Assembly: GCA_963717515.1 (NCBI GenBank)
Contig: OY970338.1
Coordinates: forward strand, 248,001 to 312,000
Direction of reading: 5' to 3'
Length of the DNA: 64,000 bases
DNA from: CAYXZQ01 sp963717515
GTDB lineage: Archaea; Nanobdellota; Nanobdellia; Woesearchaeales; DSVV01
Shown: positions 17,103 through 25,202 of the stretch, piece by piece
How positions within the stretch are numbered: position 1 is the first letter of the stretch
Layout of the letters: each line of letters begins with the position of its first letter
Translations under genes and position numbers: made by a program
Notes under the pieces: generated by a model
The model's database searches: none
What the model was told of the DNA's origin: nothing
What the model saw: the letters and a program-made list of their open reading frames with translations, nothing else

Positions 17103-17235
17103 ATTATTCAATATTTAATTTTTCTATAAAGGGCAAGCTACCAAAAAGAAAAGCTTTTTATACCACCTGAAAATAAGCGATATATTTAAAAACAAACACA
17201 AAACCCTGAGGCACGTAATAAAACTTCATGATATA

Positions 17236-17346
17236 GGGGCTGTAGGGTAGCTTGGTTCATCCTTTCTGGTTTGGGACCAGACGACCCCGGTTCGAAACAG
17301 CAGGAACAAAACAAGGGGTTATGCTGGGAAAGTCCGGGCAGCCCCA
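17236..17346 (+). tRNA. tRNA-Pro (UGG) with an insertion (intron) in the T loop
   Basis: The acceptor stem GGGGCTG pairs with CAGCCCC (17339-17345), followed by discriminator A at 17346. The anticodon stem TCTGG/CCAGA encloses TTTGGGA (17270-17276), giving anticodon TGG. The T stem CCCGG (17286-17290) pairs with CCGGG (17334-17338), but the loop between is 43 nt instead of 7. Removing about 36 nt (roughly 17296-17331) would restore TTCGAGT. The insert has its own helix CAGCA/TGCTG and can form a TTC/GAA pairing with flanking bulges, a relaxed bulge-helix-bulge. CCA is not encoded. It lies 12 nt before the eL43 gene, probably in one transcript. Confidence 0.88.
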
Positions 17347-17358
17347 TCCTGATAAAAA

Positions 17359-17727
17359 ATGACGACAAAACGATTCGGAGCAAGATACGGCAAGAGAGTC
17401 AAGGACAGGCTTAGGGCTATTGAGAAGACTGATATCAAGGGCCAATTCTGCCCGTACTGCAGGAAACCGAAAATTAGAAGGCTGTCGCTCGGAATCTTCG
17501 AATGCACAAAATGCAAGGCAAAATTTACAGGCAAGGCTTATTCTATAGGCAAGAAAAAGCAGACAACAGCTGTTAAGGAAGAAGTCCAGGACATCCCTGA
17601 AGAGGTAGAAGAGGCTGATGCTTATGAGGAAGAGGAGCCTGAGGCTGAAGAACTGTCCGGAGAAGATGCTCCAGAAGTTGAAAAGATTCCAGAAGAAGAT
17701 GAAGAAGGTATGATCGAGAATGGTTGA
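17359..17727 (+). CDS. rpl37ae: 50S ribosomal protein eL43 (L37Ae) with acidic tail
   Basis: 122 residues. Residues 1-70 match archaeal eL43 (normally about 75-90), with zinc ligands C31-P-Y-C34 and C49-T-K-C52. An unusual Glu/Asp-rich tail of about 50 residues follows (from about 72), which has no counterpart in the standard protein and is probably disordered. The ATG follows the tRNA by 12 nt and its end overlaps the rpo12 start by 8 nt. The order eL43-Rpo12-Pcc1-prefoldin beta is a known archaeal cluster. Confidence 0.95.
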   Translation: MTTKRFGARYGKRVKDRLRAIEKTDIKGQFCPYCRKPKIRRLSLGIFECTKCKAKFTGKAYSIGKKKQTTAVKEEVQDIPEEVEEADAYEEEEPEAEELSGEDAPEVEKIPEEDEEGMIENG

Positions 17728-17857
17728 ATATAAATGCTTCAAATGCGGGAAGAATGTATCTGACGACTACATAAAGAGGAAAGTGAGATGCCCTTACTGC
17801 GGTAGCAAGATGATTTACAAGCCAAGGACAATAGCCACAAAGGTTTCAGCCCGATGA
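17720..17857 (+). CDS. rpoP: DNA-directed RNA polymerase subunit P (Rpo12)
   Basis: 45 residues, too short for standard ORF cut-offs. Zinc ribbon C6-F-K-C9 and C24-P-Y-C27, then the basic tail IYKPRTIATKVSAR, as in archaeal Rpo12 (relative of eukaryotic Rpb12). It sits in the polymerase assembly platform with Rpo3, Rpo10 and Rpo11. Starts inside the 3' end of eL43 and its stop overlaps the pcc1 start (ATGA), so all are translationally coupled. Confidence 0.95.
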   Translation: MVEYKCFKCGKNVSDDYIKRKVRCPYCGSKMIYKPRTIATKVSAR

Positions 17858-18078
17858 CCTACAAGGTTCGGATTACTATCGATGATGAATCAGGGGACAT
17901 CTTTGACTGCCTATCAGCGGAAAATGAGCAGAGCAGTCCAAGAGCAAGCACGAAAATATACAGGACAGCGAAAAAAACTGATATCAGGATAACATCGGCT
18001 GATGCCGTCTCCCTGCGGGCAAGCACAAATTCGATGACAAAACTCCTGGCTGTATTTGAGAAATCAAAAGGTCTTTAA
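17854..18078 (+). CDS. pcc1: KEOPS complex subunit Pcc1
   Basis: 74 residues with the Pcc1 beta-alpha pattern: YKVRITIDDES at the N-terminus and RITSADAVSLRASTNSMTKLLAVFEK at the end. Pcc1 is the dimerising subunit of KEOPS, which makes t6A37 on ANN-decoding tRNAs together with Kae1, Bud32 and Cgi121. Its ATG overlaps the rpo12 stop. Size is normal for the family. Confidence 0.9.
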   Translation: MTYKVRITIDDESGDIFDCLSAENEQSSPRASTKIYRTAKKTDIRITSADAVSLRASTNSMTKLLAVFEKSKGL

Positions 18079-18080
18079 GC

Positions 18081-18410
18081 ATGGCACAGGACACTGACCA
18101 GAGGATTAAGGAGCTTCAGCTTATCGAGCAGAACGCCCAGCAGTATCTCATGCAGAGGCAGCAGTTTCAGGCCCAGCTCACTGAGATTGACTCTGCTATT
18201 GAAGAGATGAAGGATTCTGAGGAGAGCTACAGGATAATCGGCAATATCATGGTGAAGACTCCCAAAGAAAAGCTCAAGAAAGACCTGGCTGAAAAAAAAG
18301 AGATGTTCGAGCTCAGAATAAAGACCCTGGAGAAGCAGGAGAAAAAACTTAAGGAAAAGGCAAAGGAGATACAGGCTGAAGTCCTGGACAGGATGAAAAA
18401 TGACAGATGA
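18081..18410 (+). CDS. pfdB: prefoldin subunit beta
   Basis: 109 residues. Two long helices (about 8-50 and 68-107) flank a short beta hairpin (RIIGNIMVKTPKEKLKKDL), the canonical prefoldin beta layout. Prefoldin is a jellyfish-like hexamer (two alpha, four beta) that delivers unfolded proteins to the thermosome. It is 2 nt from pcc1 and overlaps the next gene by 11 nt. Confidence 0.93.
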   Translation: MAQDTDQRIKELQLIEQNAQQYLMQRQQFQAQLTEIDSAIEEMKDSEESYRIIGNIMVKTPKEKLKKDLAEKKEMFELRIKTLEKQEKKLKEKAKEIQAEVLDRMKNDR

Positions 18411-18654
18411 AACAACACAGCCTGCGATTGAGGCGTTGGAGGAGCTTAGGACCGACAATACAGTTCCCAAGAACATCAAGCAGAAGATTGCAGGCATAAT
18501 AGAATCACTAAAAGACGGAAAAGAGCTGTCCATGAAGATCAACAGGGCACTCAATGAACTGGACGAGATCTCTGACAACAACAATATCCAGCCATATACA
18601 AGGACCCAGATATGGAATGTCGTCTCCTTGCTAGAATCTCTTCAGAGCAGCTAA
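18400..18654 (+). CDS. UPF0147 family protein
   Basis: 84 residues. The run TVPKNIKQKIAGII and the later DNNNIQPYTRTQIWNVVSLLE are characteristic of the archaeal UPF0147 family, small helical proteins of unknown function. It overlaps prefoldin beta by 11 nt at the end of the eL43 operon and is followed, 2 nt on, by a convergent MscS-like gene. Confidence 0.88.
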   Translation: MTDETTQPAIEALEELRTDNTVPKNIKQKIAGIIESLKDGKELSMKINRALNELDEISDNNNIQPYTRTQIWNVVSLLESLQSS

Positions 18655-18656
18655 TC

Positions 18657-19202
18657 CTATTTCTTAATCTTGATGATCCTGCCTTTGGCAAGCACAGAAT
18701 TCGGTATGAAAATGATATCCTTGCTTCTCGTCTCAAGCTGAGTATCGACCAGCTCAACCTTCACCACCCTGCCCTCGATATCGTCAGTCTTTATCCAGTC
18801 ATCCTCCCTGAGAATGCCTTTGACATGAAGAAAGATGCCTGCAACAGCATTCGGGATGAAATCCTTGATACCCAGGATGAAAGATACTATGACAATAAGG
18901 ATTACACCCCCTGCAAGGAGATTCAGAACAATGGAACCGAGACCGAGCTTTTCAAGTGCCCAGATGACAAAGACGAAATATGTGAAATATTTGACCAGTG
19001 AAGAGATGAATGATTCCACCTGGAGGCTTATGCCAGTCAGGCTCTTGACTAATCTGTCAAGCCGGATCTCTGTGAGGATCCTCTTTACCAAGCTTCCGAG
19101 CAGCTTTCCCAGGATCAGCCCAAAGAAGATTAGGATCAGCGCGACTATAATCTGGGAATAAAATGGCTGCAGCAGCCTGTTTATCGTATCAATAATTGCC
19201 AT
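18657..19202 (-). CDS. mscS: small-conductance mechanosensitive channel (MscS family)
   Basis: About 181 residues. Hydrophobic helices at about 15-40, 55-80 and 85-110, then the conserved pore and beta domain: GIKDFIPNAVAGIFL, REDDWIKTDDIEGRVVKVELVDTQLETRSKDIIFIPN. It opens under membrane tension to release solutes. It lacks the large C-terminal cytoplasmic cage of E. coli MscS (286 residues). I chose the ATG at 19202 because the TATA box (AAATATATAT, about 19229-19240) lies 27-38 nt upstream; the ATG at 19226 would lie within the promoter. Confidence 0.88.
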   Translation of the reverse strand: MAIIDTINRLLQPFYSQIIVALILIFFGLILGKLLGSLVKRILTEIRLDRLVKSLTGISLQVESFISSLVKYFTYFVFVIWALEKLGLGSIVLNLLAGGVILIVIVSFILGIKDFIPNAVAGIFLHVKGILREDDWIKTDDIEGRVVKVELVDTQLETRSKDIIFIPNSVLAKGRIIKIKK

Positions 19203-19236
19203 CAGGCACCAAAAGAACCATGCCATGTATATATAT

Positions 19237-19701
19237 TTAACCCTTGATTATTGTCCGGTTACCTTTCCCTGTTGATTTGTGCTTTTTGCTGCCCTTCTGA
19301 TAATATCTATAATCAAAAAGCCCGTGCCTCTTCAGGCTGAAGAAAAGCATCACGCAGCCCGCTGCAATAAGCACTGAGCTAATTGCCCTGTTTATCCCCA
19401 TGACCACGAGAAAATCGTCGACTTCAAACCCGCTCTGGCTCCTCCATATCCCTACTAGTGAGTTCAGCATTATCCCAATGAATCCGATGAACATCGCAAG
19501 GAGAGGCTGAAACACAAGATTTCCGAGGTTTGTCTTCCTTATATGGAGATACAAAGAGACAAACGCCGGGAGCGACACAAGGATGGCAGAGATTGTCAGG
19601 AACGAAGCAATCCATTGGCCTTGGTCTCTTAGAGGAGCAGCAAGAACACCTTCTGCGAGCGCAAGGAAGACGAAAAGTAAAATGAGACCCTTCTTTTTCA
19701 T
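19237..19701 (-). CDS. four-helix membrane protein, unknown
   Basis: 154 residues with a signal-like start (MKKKGLILLFVFLALAEGVLA, probably cleaved after the alanine) and about four hydrophobic helices (7-21, 32-52, 63-85, 100-125), ending in a very basic tail (QKGSKKHKSTGKGNRT). No family recognised. GAGGTGAC before the ATG and a TATA box (AATTTATAAAC, about 19722-19733) support the start. Confidence 0.65.
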   Translation of the reverse strand: MKKKGLILLFVFLALAEGVLAAPLRDQGQWIASFLTISAILVSLPAFVSLYLHIRKTNLGNLVFQPLLAMFIGFIGIMLNSLVGIWRSQSGFEVDDFLVVMGINRAISSVLIAAGCVMLFFSLKRHGLFDYRYYQKGSKKHKSTGKGNRTIIKG

Positions 19702-19736
19702 ATGTCACCTCTGGCATATGAAGTTTATAAATTTTT

Positions 19737-20033
19737 TTATTCCCTGGGCATTATGAAGTCAGAACTGCCTGCAGGGGCATCCAGAAGACCTAAGCGCACC
19801 CCTGCATCTATCCATGCATGGGCATAGTTAACAGCTGCAAAGGCTGTTACCAGGTCCCCAATCTTCCTGTAATGCTGCGCATCCTGAAAATATCTTTCTG
19901 CCATATCAAGGAACTCAGCAGCATTCTTTTTCCAGTCAATGCCCTTATCTTCTCCGATAGTTACAGCTTTCAAGGCCTTTGCCGTTGTCTCAAGGTATTT
20001 TCCTATCTTATCTTCTGTCACCCTATCCATCAT
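19737..20033 (-). CDS. DUF357 family protein
   Basis: 98 residues, all helical. The block WKKNAAEFLDMAERYFQDAQHYRKIGDLVTAFAAVNYAHAWIDAG, containing AxxY.xDAxxF-type spacing, is typical of archaeal DUF357, a TPR-like helical bundle of unknown function. The long frame back to 20123 is not supported: a TATA box (GATTTAAAAAAAC, about 20053-20065) fits a start at the ATG ATG at 20033/20030. It diverges from the METTL5-like gene. Confidence 0.82.
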   Translation of the reverse strand: MMDRVTEDKIGKYLETTAKALKAVTIGEDKGIDWKKNAAEFLDMAERYFQDAQHYRKIGDLVTAFAAVNYAHAWIDAGVRLGLLDAPAGSSDFIMPRE

Positions 20034-20107
20034 GATGATGATGATTGCTTGGGTTTTTTTAAATCTTTTGAATAATTTTATTAAACAGGAGCACAAAACC
20101 AACTGAA

Positions 20108-20716
20108 ATGGAGAAGATGTCAAAATCAGGGCTGGCGATTGAGCTGTCCCGGCTCAAAGTGTTCACGGATGCTCACATGAAGCTTGAGCAGCACCCGACA
20201 GACCCTGAGATCGCTGCAGATGTGCTCTGGTCAGCCTACATGAGAGGCGACATTGAGGGCAAGATAATTGCAGACCTTGGCGCTGGGACAGGTATTCTTG
20301 GTATAGGGGCACTGATGTTAGGAGCAGGCAAAGTAGAATTCGTAGAGAAGGATTTAGACGCAATTAGACTTCTTGAAGAGAATCTCAGAGGATTCAGAGA
20401 TTATGAGATCAAGCAGGCTGATATTTTGGATATCGAAGGCAGGGCTGATACCGTCCTCCAGAACCCGCCATTCGGGACTAGGGAGAAGAATATCGACAGG
20501 ATTTTTCTCAAAAAGGCATTTGGCATGGCAGGGAAAGTCTATTCATTCCACAAGACTGCCACAAAGGGATATATCATTTCTTTTGCAGAAAAGAAGGGAT
20601 TTTCTGTCGAAGGTGTGATCGATTTCAGATTCCCTTTAAAGCAGAGCCAGCCCCATCACAGGAGAAGAATCCACAGGATCGAGGTAAGCTGCATCATATT
20701 TAAAAAAAACCAATAA
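20108..20716 (+). CDS. METTL5-like RNA N6-adenine methyltransferase
   Basis: 202 residues. Class I SAM-binding motif ADLGAGTGILG (55-65) and catalytic NPPFG (119-123), the signature of N6-adenine methylases. Length and the tail RFPLKQSQPHHRRRIHRIEV match the archaeal/eukaryotic METTL5 group, which in eukaryotes methylates one adenosine of small-subunit rRNA near the decoding centre. The archaeal target is likely the same helix, by inference. It is 32 nt upstream of rpo11. Confidence 0.88.
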   Translation: MEKMSKSGLAIELSRLKVFTDAHMKLEQHPTDPEIAADVLWSAYMRGDIEGKIIADLGAGTGILGIGALMLGAGKVEFVEKDLDAIRLLEENLRGFRDYEIKQADILDIEGRADTVLQNPPFGTREKNIDRIFLKKAFGMAGKVYSFHKTATKGYIISFAEKKGFSVEGVIDFRFPLKQSQPHHRRRIHRIEVSCIIFKKNQ

Positions 20717-20748
20717 TTATTTAAATAACTTCAAATTTGCGGGGAACC

Positions 20749-21024
20749 ATGGAAATCAGGGTCTTAGAAGAGTCAAAGAACAAAGCTGTCTTCGAGATTA
20801 GGGGAGAAAGCCATACGGTCTGCAACGCCCTAAAAGAGGAGCTCAGGAACGACAAGAAGGTGACAGTCGCATCCTACTTCGTCTCCCATCCTGACATCGA
20901 CGAGCCCACATTCACAGTCGAGACAAGCGGGACAACCCCGAAAAAGGCTATTCTTGATGCCGTGACCAGGATGAAGAAGCAGAATGACAAGTTCTGGACA
21001 GTTTTCAACAAGGAAGTTAAATGA
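20749..21024 (+). CDS. rpoL: DNA-directed RNA polymerase subunit L (Rpo11)
   Basis: 91 residues. ESHTVCNALKEELR and VTVASYFVSHPDIDEPTFTVET are the dimerisation motifs of the Rpo11/Rpb11/AC19 family, which pairs with Rpo3 to start RNA polymerase assembly. The ATG at 20749 is preferred over a TTG at 20737; no ribosome site is evident and a TATA-like ATTATTTAAATAAC lies at about 20713-20726. Confidence 0.95.
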   Translation: MEIRVLEESKNKAVFEIRGESHTVCNALKEELRNDKKVTVASYFVSHPDIDEPTFTVETSGTTPKKAILDAVTRMKKQNDKFWTVFNKEVK

Positions 21025-21039
21025 TTCTATTGCTTCAAA

Positions 21040-21591
21040 ATGTTATCCCCTGCTGACGGAAAAAAAATTCTGAGGCTTGCAAGGGATTCAATCACCTGCA
21101 GGTTCACAGGCATAACACAGGACTTAGATGAGTATAATGAATATTCTGAAAAGCAGGGAGCGTTCGTGACTCTTCATAAGGATTCCCTCCTTAGAGGGTG
21201 CATAGGTTATCCTGAGCCTGTATTGCCTCTCTGCAGGGCCATAGCCGAAGCTGCATGCTCAGCTGCATTCGACGATCCAAGGTTCCCTCCACTTGAAGAG
21301 GATGAGCTGGATATGATAAAGATCGAGATTTCTGTGCTTTCTGTACCCAGACAGGTCCTTGCAGAATCACCTGACGAATACCAGAAGAAGATAAGGATAG
21401 GAAGAGACGGGCTCATCATCAGGAATGCAGATAGGTCAGGCCTCCTTCTTCCCCAGGTGCCTGTGGAGCAGGGCTGGGATGTGGATGAGTACCTGCATCA
21501 CATATGCCTCAAGGCAGGAATGCCCTCTGATGCCTGGAAAGACCTCTCCAACAGGCTGTATTCATTCCAGGCGCAGATATTCAGCGAGTGA
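21040..21591 (+). CDS. AMMECR1 domain protein
   Basis: 183 residues covering the AMMECR1 domain: GAFVTLHKDSLLRGCIGYPEP, DDPRFPPLEEDELDMIKIEISVLS, GLIIRNADRSGLLLPQVPVEQGWD, and a C-terminal CLKAGMP..W region. The LRGCIGY segment is the family hallmark. Cellular role unknown; often encoded near MEMO-type proteins, not seen here. It starts 15 nt after rpo11 and converges on the HD-domain gene. Confidence 0.93.
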   Translation: MLSPADGKKILRLARDSITCRFTGITQDLDEYNEYSEKQGAFVTLHKDSLLRGCIGYPEPVLPLCRAIAEAACSAAFDDPRFPPLEEDELDMIKIEISVLSVPRQVLAESPDEYQKKIRIGRDGLIIRNADRSGLLLPQVPVEQGWDVDEYLHHICLKAGMPSDAWKDLSNRLYSFQAQIFSE

Positions 21592-21592
21592 C

Positions 21593-22156
21593 CTAATCAA
21601 TATATTCTTCCATGCTATCAAGAAGGAGCATCACTGCATTAAATTTTTCACTGACAATCTCTTTTGCCTCGTCCAATGTCAACTTCTTGTTCCATGCCCT
21701 TATCATCTTTGCTTTGGCAATGGATACACTCTCCTTCAACGGGTTGCTCTCATTGATAAAGAGAAAGAGGTCCAGGAATGTGTCAATGTGTGCCATCGCG
21801 TCTGCGCAATTCACTATCTCTGCCTCAAGGGTCTCTGGATCCGGACCCTTTCTCCCCCTATGCGAAAGGATGCAATGATACACTTTCCTGATGAATTCTT
21901 CATCACAGCCAAGCCCGGCGAGAATCTTTGTTGACTTCTCAGCACCGATGATATGATGGTCATTGTCCCTTTTATATTCGATACGTTCGACAGCCCTCCC
22001 TATGTCATGAAGGTATGCTGCAGTCTCGACAACCTTCCTGTCTGCATGGAGCTTATCAGAAAGCAGGAGGGCGTTCTTCACGACAGGGAGGATATGATAT
22101 CTATAATCATTTTCAGCATATGTGGTCTTTGCAATCTTCTTTATCTCTTCAAGCAT
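21593..22156 (-). CDS. HD-domain phosphohydrolase
   Basis: About 187 residues. Metal ligands in YLHDIGRA and HHIIGAEKS, HCILSHRG, and NCADAMAHID give the full H...HD...H...D set of an HD hydrolase, so it is probably active on a nucleotide or other phosphoester. The ATG at 22156 is preferred, because the TATA box (AAAATATAAAC, about 22177-22189) lies 25 nt before it; the ATG at 22171 and the TTG at 22201 are too close to or inside the promoter. Substrate unknown. Confidence 0.85.
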   Translation of the reverse strand: MLEEIKKIAKTTYAENDYRYHILPVVKNALLLSDKLHADRKVVETAAYLHDIGRAVERIEYKRDNDHHIIGAEKSTKILAGLGCDEEFIRKVYHCILSHRGRKGPDPETLEAEIVNCADAMAHIDTFLDLFLFINESNPLKESVSIAKAKMIRAWNKKLTLDEAKEIVSEKFNAVMLLLDSMEEYID

Positions 22157-22270
22157 GGGGATATGAGTCATCGGTTGTTTATATTTTTTGCCCTGATCCA
22201 AAGCCTTGAAAAATAAATGAGTTCACGAAAGTTAATAAAATTTATATAATCCGCCCGAATTTCAACATGC

Positions 22271-22744
22271 ATGGATATCCTGACAAAAGAGCTCTGCATC
22301 GACTCGACAGAGAAGACTGATTTCATCGATGTTACAGAAGATATCAAGGGTTTTGTCAGGGATTCGGGAATATCCGACGGGATAATAAACATCTACACCA
22401 CGCATACGACGACAGCGATAAGGATAAACGAGAATGAGGAAGGCCTGATAAATGATGCCAAATCATGGCTTGAGAAGAATGCACCCGGACTTGGGCAATA
22501 CAGGCATGACGATATGGAAAAAAGGAAAGGCATACCTGTCGATGAACCTGTCAATGGGCATTCACACCTGAAATCACTAATAATGGGAGCAAGCGAGACA
22601 ATTCCGGTAATAGGCTGCAGCCTGAAACTTGGGACATGGCAGAGGATATTCTTCGTCGACCTGGACGGGCCAAGGAAGAGGAGGATGATAATGCATATCC
22701 TCGGGAAAAAAGATGGACATCAACAGGATAATAAAAGAGCATAA
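22271..22744 (+). CDS. YjbQ family (UPF0047) protein
   Basis: 157 residues. TTHTTTAIRINENE, HDDMEKRKG, NGHSHLKSLIMGASETIPV and GTWQRIFFVDLDGPRKR are the invariant stretches of YjbQ, which can complement thiamine phosphate synthase weakly; the physiological role is unsettled. A TATA box (AATTTATATAATCC, about 22240-22253) and no ribosome site indicate a leaderless start at 22271. Its 3' end overlaps the prenyltransferase gene by 32 nt, so the two are linked. Confidence 0.93.
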   Translation: MDILTKELCIDSTEKTDFIDVTEDIKGFVRDSGISDGIINIYTTHTTTAIRINENEEGLINDAKSWLEKNAPGLGQYRHDDMEKRKGIPVDEPVNGHSHLKSLIMGASETIPVIGCSLKLGTWQRIFFVDLDGPRKRRMIMHILGKKDGHQQDNKRA

Positions 22745-23780
22745 GGTCAAGATCGACCGGAAGCTAAGGGCATTTCTAAGGCAGAGGATAAGGCTAGTCG
22801 GGAGCATTTCCCCTGCTGCAAAGGAGATGATGGAGCTGATTCTTGAATACAATCTCAGGGGAGGAAAGAGGATACGCCCGCTCCTTGTCATGATGGGCTA
22901 CAGGGCTTGCGGTGGCAGGGATGAGAAGTCTATCATCGATGCTGCAATCGCTGTCGAGCTCATGGAATCCTTCCTTCTCATACATGATGATATCATGGAC
23001 CAGGATGATCTGAGGCGGGGATACCTCACCATGCACAAGATATACGAGAACAAGTACAGCAGGTGCTTCAAGGGCATCGATGCAAAGAGATATGGGGAAA
23101 GCATGGCTTTGATTGCTGGAGATATCCTGGCAATACTCGGCAGTGAGGCGATTATCAATTCAGATTTCCCCATTAGGAGGAAGCTCAAGGCAGTGGACAG
23201 GTTCAACAGGGCTGTCGTAAACACCTGCTTCGGCCAGGCAATGGACATCATCTCAGGTTGCGATGATAATATGTCCGAGGAGCAGGTCAGGCGAGTATAT
23301 GAGTTAAAGACAGCTATTTACACATTCGAAGCTCCTCTCCAGATAGGTGCCCTTCTGGCCGGGGCCTCAAAAAAACAGCTCCAGGTTCTTAGTGAATATG
23401 CCATCCCGCTCGGCAAGGCATTCCAGTACCACGACGACATTCTCGGTCTCTTCGGGACAAGAGACAAGATAGGAAAGCCGGTCGGGTCTGATGTGAGGGA
23501 GGGCAAGAAGACCCTGCTAATCCTCAAGGCACTGGAGAAAGCCAATGCAGGTGACAGAGCCTTCATCATCAGGACCCTCGGAGATCAGGATGTGAAGACC
23601 GACGACATAAAGAGAATCAGGGAGATTGTGGAAAAGACAGGATCCCTTGAGTACTCAAGAAAATTAGCAAGGGAGCTTACTGAAAGATCCATTGCCGTGC
23701 TAAGGAATGCAAGACTCAGCAGCAATAGCAGAGAATTCCTTGAGGTACTTGCTGAATATGTCATAAACAGGGAATTTTAG
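22713..23780 (+). CDS. idsA: all-trans polyprenyl diphosphate synthase (GGPP/FPP synthase type)
   Basis: 355 residues. First Asp-rich motif DDIMD at 92-96 within LLIHDDIMDQDDLRRG; second DDILGLFG at about 240-247; GGKRIRP (50-56) and a GQAMDI segment bind the allylic substrate. It extends isoprenoid chains from IPP and makes the C15-C20 precursors of archaeal membrane lipids. Family length is usually 290-350. Overlaps yjbQ by 32 nt. The cis-prenyltransferase gene converges 18 nt downstream. Confidence 0.93.
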   Translation: MDINRIIKEHKVKIDRKLRAFLRQRIRLVGSISPAAKEMMELILEYNLRGGKRIRPLLVMMGYRACGGRDEKSIIDAAIAVELMESFLLIHDDIMDQDDLRRGYLTMHKIYENKYSRCFKGIDAKRYGESMALIAGDILAILGSEAIINSDFPIRRKLKAVDRFNRAVVNTCFGQAMDIISGCDDNMSEEQVRRVYELKTAIYTFEAPLQIGALLAGASKKQLQVLSEYAIPLGKAFQYHDDILGLFGTRDKIGKPVGSDVREGKKTLLILKALEKANAGDRAFIIRTLGDQDVKTDDIKRIREIVEKTGSLEYSRKLARELTERSIAVLRNARLSSNSREFLEVLAEYVINREF

Positions 23781-23798
23781 AAGAAACCCTTATTATCA

Positions 23799-24506
23799 TC
23801 ATTTTCCGAATCTTCTCTCTCTCTTCATATAATCCTCGATTGCAGACTTGAAATCTGACTTTGAGAACTCAGGCCACATCTTGTCAAGGAATATCCATTC
23901 AGAATAGGCGCTCTGGTATGCAAGGAAGTTGCTGCTCCTCCTTTCCCCCCCGGTCCTTATTATCAGGTCAGGCTCGTCTGAGAAATACAGGTTCCTGGAG
24001 AAAGTCTCATCATTGATGTCGTCGATATTGAGCTTGCCATACTTCACCTGTTCAGCTATCTTTCTCGTCGCATCGATGACCTCTTCCCTGCCGCCGTACG
24101 CCATGGCGAAGTTGATTATGTAATCTTTATTCTTCCCAGTCTTTTCCATGACAAGCCTTATCTTATCCTGGATATCCTTTGGAAACATCCACAGCCTGCC
24201 GATGACATTGATGCGTATGCCAAACTCATCCATGCGGCTGTCATCCTTCATCATGTCAAAATTGGTCCTGAACAGGTCCATGAGATAATTGAACTCCTCT
24301 TTCGGCCTGTTGAAATTCTGGATGGAGAATGTATATAGCGTAAGCTCATGCACGTCGAATTCCCTGCACCATTCCATGAGCATCTTTATCTTCTTGGCAC
24401 CCCACTCATGGCCCTTCCAGGGCTTCATCATAAGCCTCCTGGAAAACCTCCTGTTGCCATCCATGATTATTCCTATGTGATTTGGGACCTGCCTGTTATG
24501 TTTCAT
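23799..24506 (-). CDS. uppS: cis-prenyltransferase (polyprenyl diphosphate synthase, UppS)
   Basis: 235 residues. Catalytic Asp16 in IGIIMDGNRRFSRR, then WKGHEWGAKKI, and the C-terminal PDLIIRTGGERRSSNFLAYQSAYSEWIF with the substrate-binding RxG and RRxSNF motifs. It makes the long cis polyprenyl phosphate that carries sugars for glycoprotein and cell-surface assembly. Present with the all-trans synthase, the two lipid chain routes lie side by side. The ATG at 24506 is immediately downstream of AT-rich promoter sequence. Confidence 0.94.
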   Translation of the reverse strand: MKHNRQVPNHIGIIMDGNRRFSRRLMMKPWKGHEWGAKKIKMLMEWCREFDVHELTLYTFSIQNFNRPKEEFNYLMDLFRTNFDMMKDDSRMDEFGIRINVIGRLWMFPKDIQDKIRLVMEKTGKNKDYIINFAMAYGGREEVIDATRKIAEQVKYGKLNIDDINDETFSRNLYFSDEPDLIIRTGGERRSSNFLAYQSAYSEWIFLDKMWPEFSKSDFKSAIEDYMKRERRFGK

Positions 24507-24581
24507 TTTTCCTGAAATTATGTTTTTTATATTTAAATTTTTTGAAAAACTAATTGTTTATATAGTTTATTAATAACCAGG

Positions 24582-25202
24582 ATGATTATGGGAAGTGATG
24601 TTGGGGCTGTGGAAGGGAAAGGGAAGAGCCCCCTGTTCTATGTGATTGCACCAATAATTGCATTGATACTGATAATGTCCATAATCCCTTACTATTCTGT
24701 AAGGACAGACCCCTCTCCTAAAGCGTATCCAAAGATTGAAGATATACAACCCAGACTCATGATATCCAACATAACAGATGCCAACCATACCCAGAACAGC
24801 CTGGAATTCAACACATTCCTGACCCCGGATGACCCGCTTGTCAAGGAGACCGCGACAAGGATTGCGACATTCGGCTGCGATTCAGACAAGCTATGCCAGG
24901 CAAAGGCTGAATTTTATTTTGTCAGGGATAATTTCGTATATGTATCAGAACACGACGAATATATTGAGAGCCCTGAAGAGATGCTCGCGACAAGAGGAGG
25001 TGACTGTGATGACCATGCAGTCCTTCTAGCAAATCTCCTGCAGGCTATCGGCATCCCAACCAGGTTTGTCTTTGTCCCCGGGCATGTGTTCAACCTGGCA
25101 TACATTAGGGATTCACCAAGGAAATACTCAAAGGATGGCTGGATCTACCTTGATGCGACATGCAAGGACTGTGGATTCGGTGAGCTGCCAAGAAAAGTAT
25201 GA
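24582..25202 (+). CDS. membrane-anchored transglutaminase-like protein
   Basis: 206 residues. An N-terminal transmembrane helix (about 20-42) is followed by an outward domain. The catalytic core motif GGDCDDHAVLLANLLQAIGIPTRFV (Cys about 143), PGHVFNLAYI (His about 168) and YLDATC (Asp about 189) form the Cys-His-Asp triad of the transglutaminase/protease superfamily, so it is likely an extracellular cysteine protease or amidase. Extra cysteines (SDKLC, CKDC) may make disulphides. A TATA-like TTTATATAG (about 24555-24565) fits a leaderless start. Confidence 0.82.
   Translation: MIMGSDVGAVEGKGKSPLFYVIAPIIALILIMSIIPYYSVRTDPSPKAYPKIEDIQPRLMISNITDANHTQNSLEFNTFLTPDDPLVKETATRIATFGCDSDKLCQAKAEFYFVRDNFVYVSEHDEYIESPEEMLATRGGDCDDHAVLLANLLQAIGIPTRFVFVPGHVFNLAYIRDSPRKYSKDGWIYLDATCKDCGFGELPRKV

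Noticed and set aside
17127..17138. CAAGCTACC upstream of tRNA-Pro is complementary to the D-arm sequence GGTAGCTTG
   Set aside because: Nine nt is short enough for chance and there is no sign of a guide RNA (no C/D boxes).
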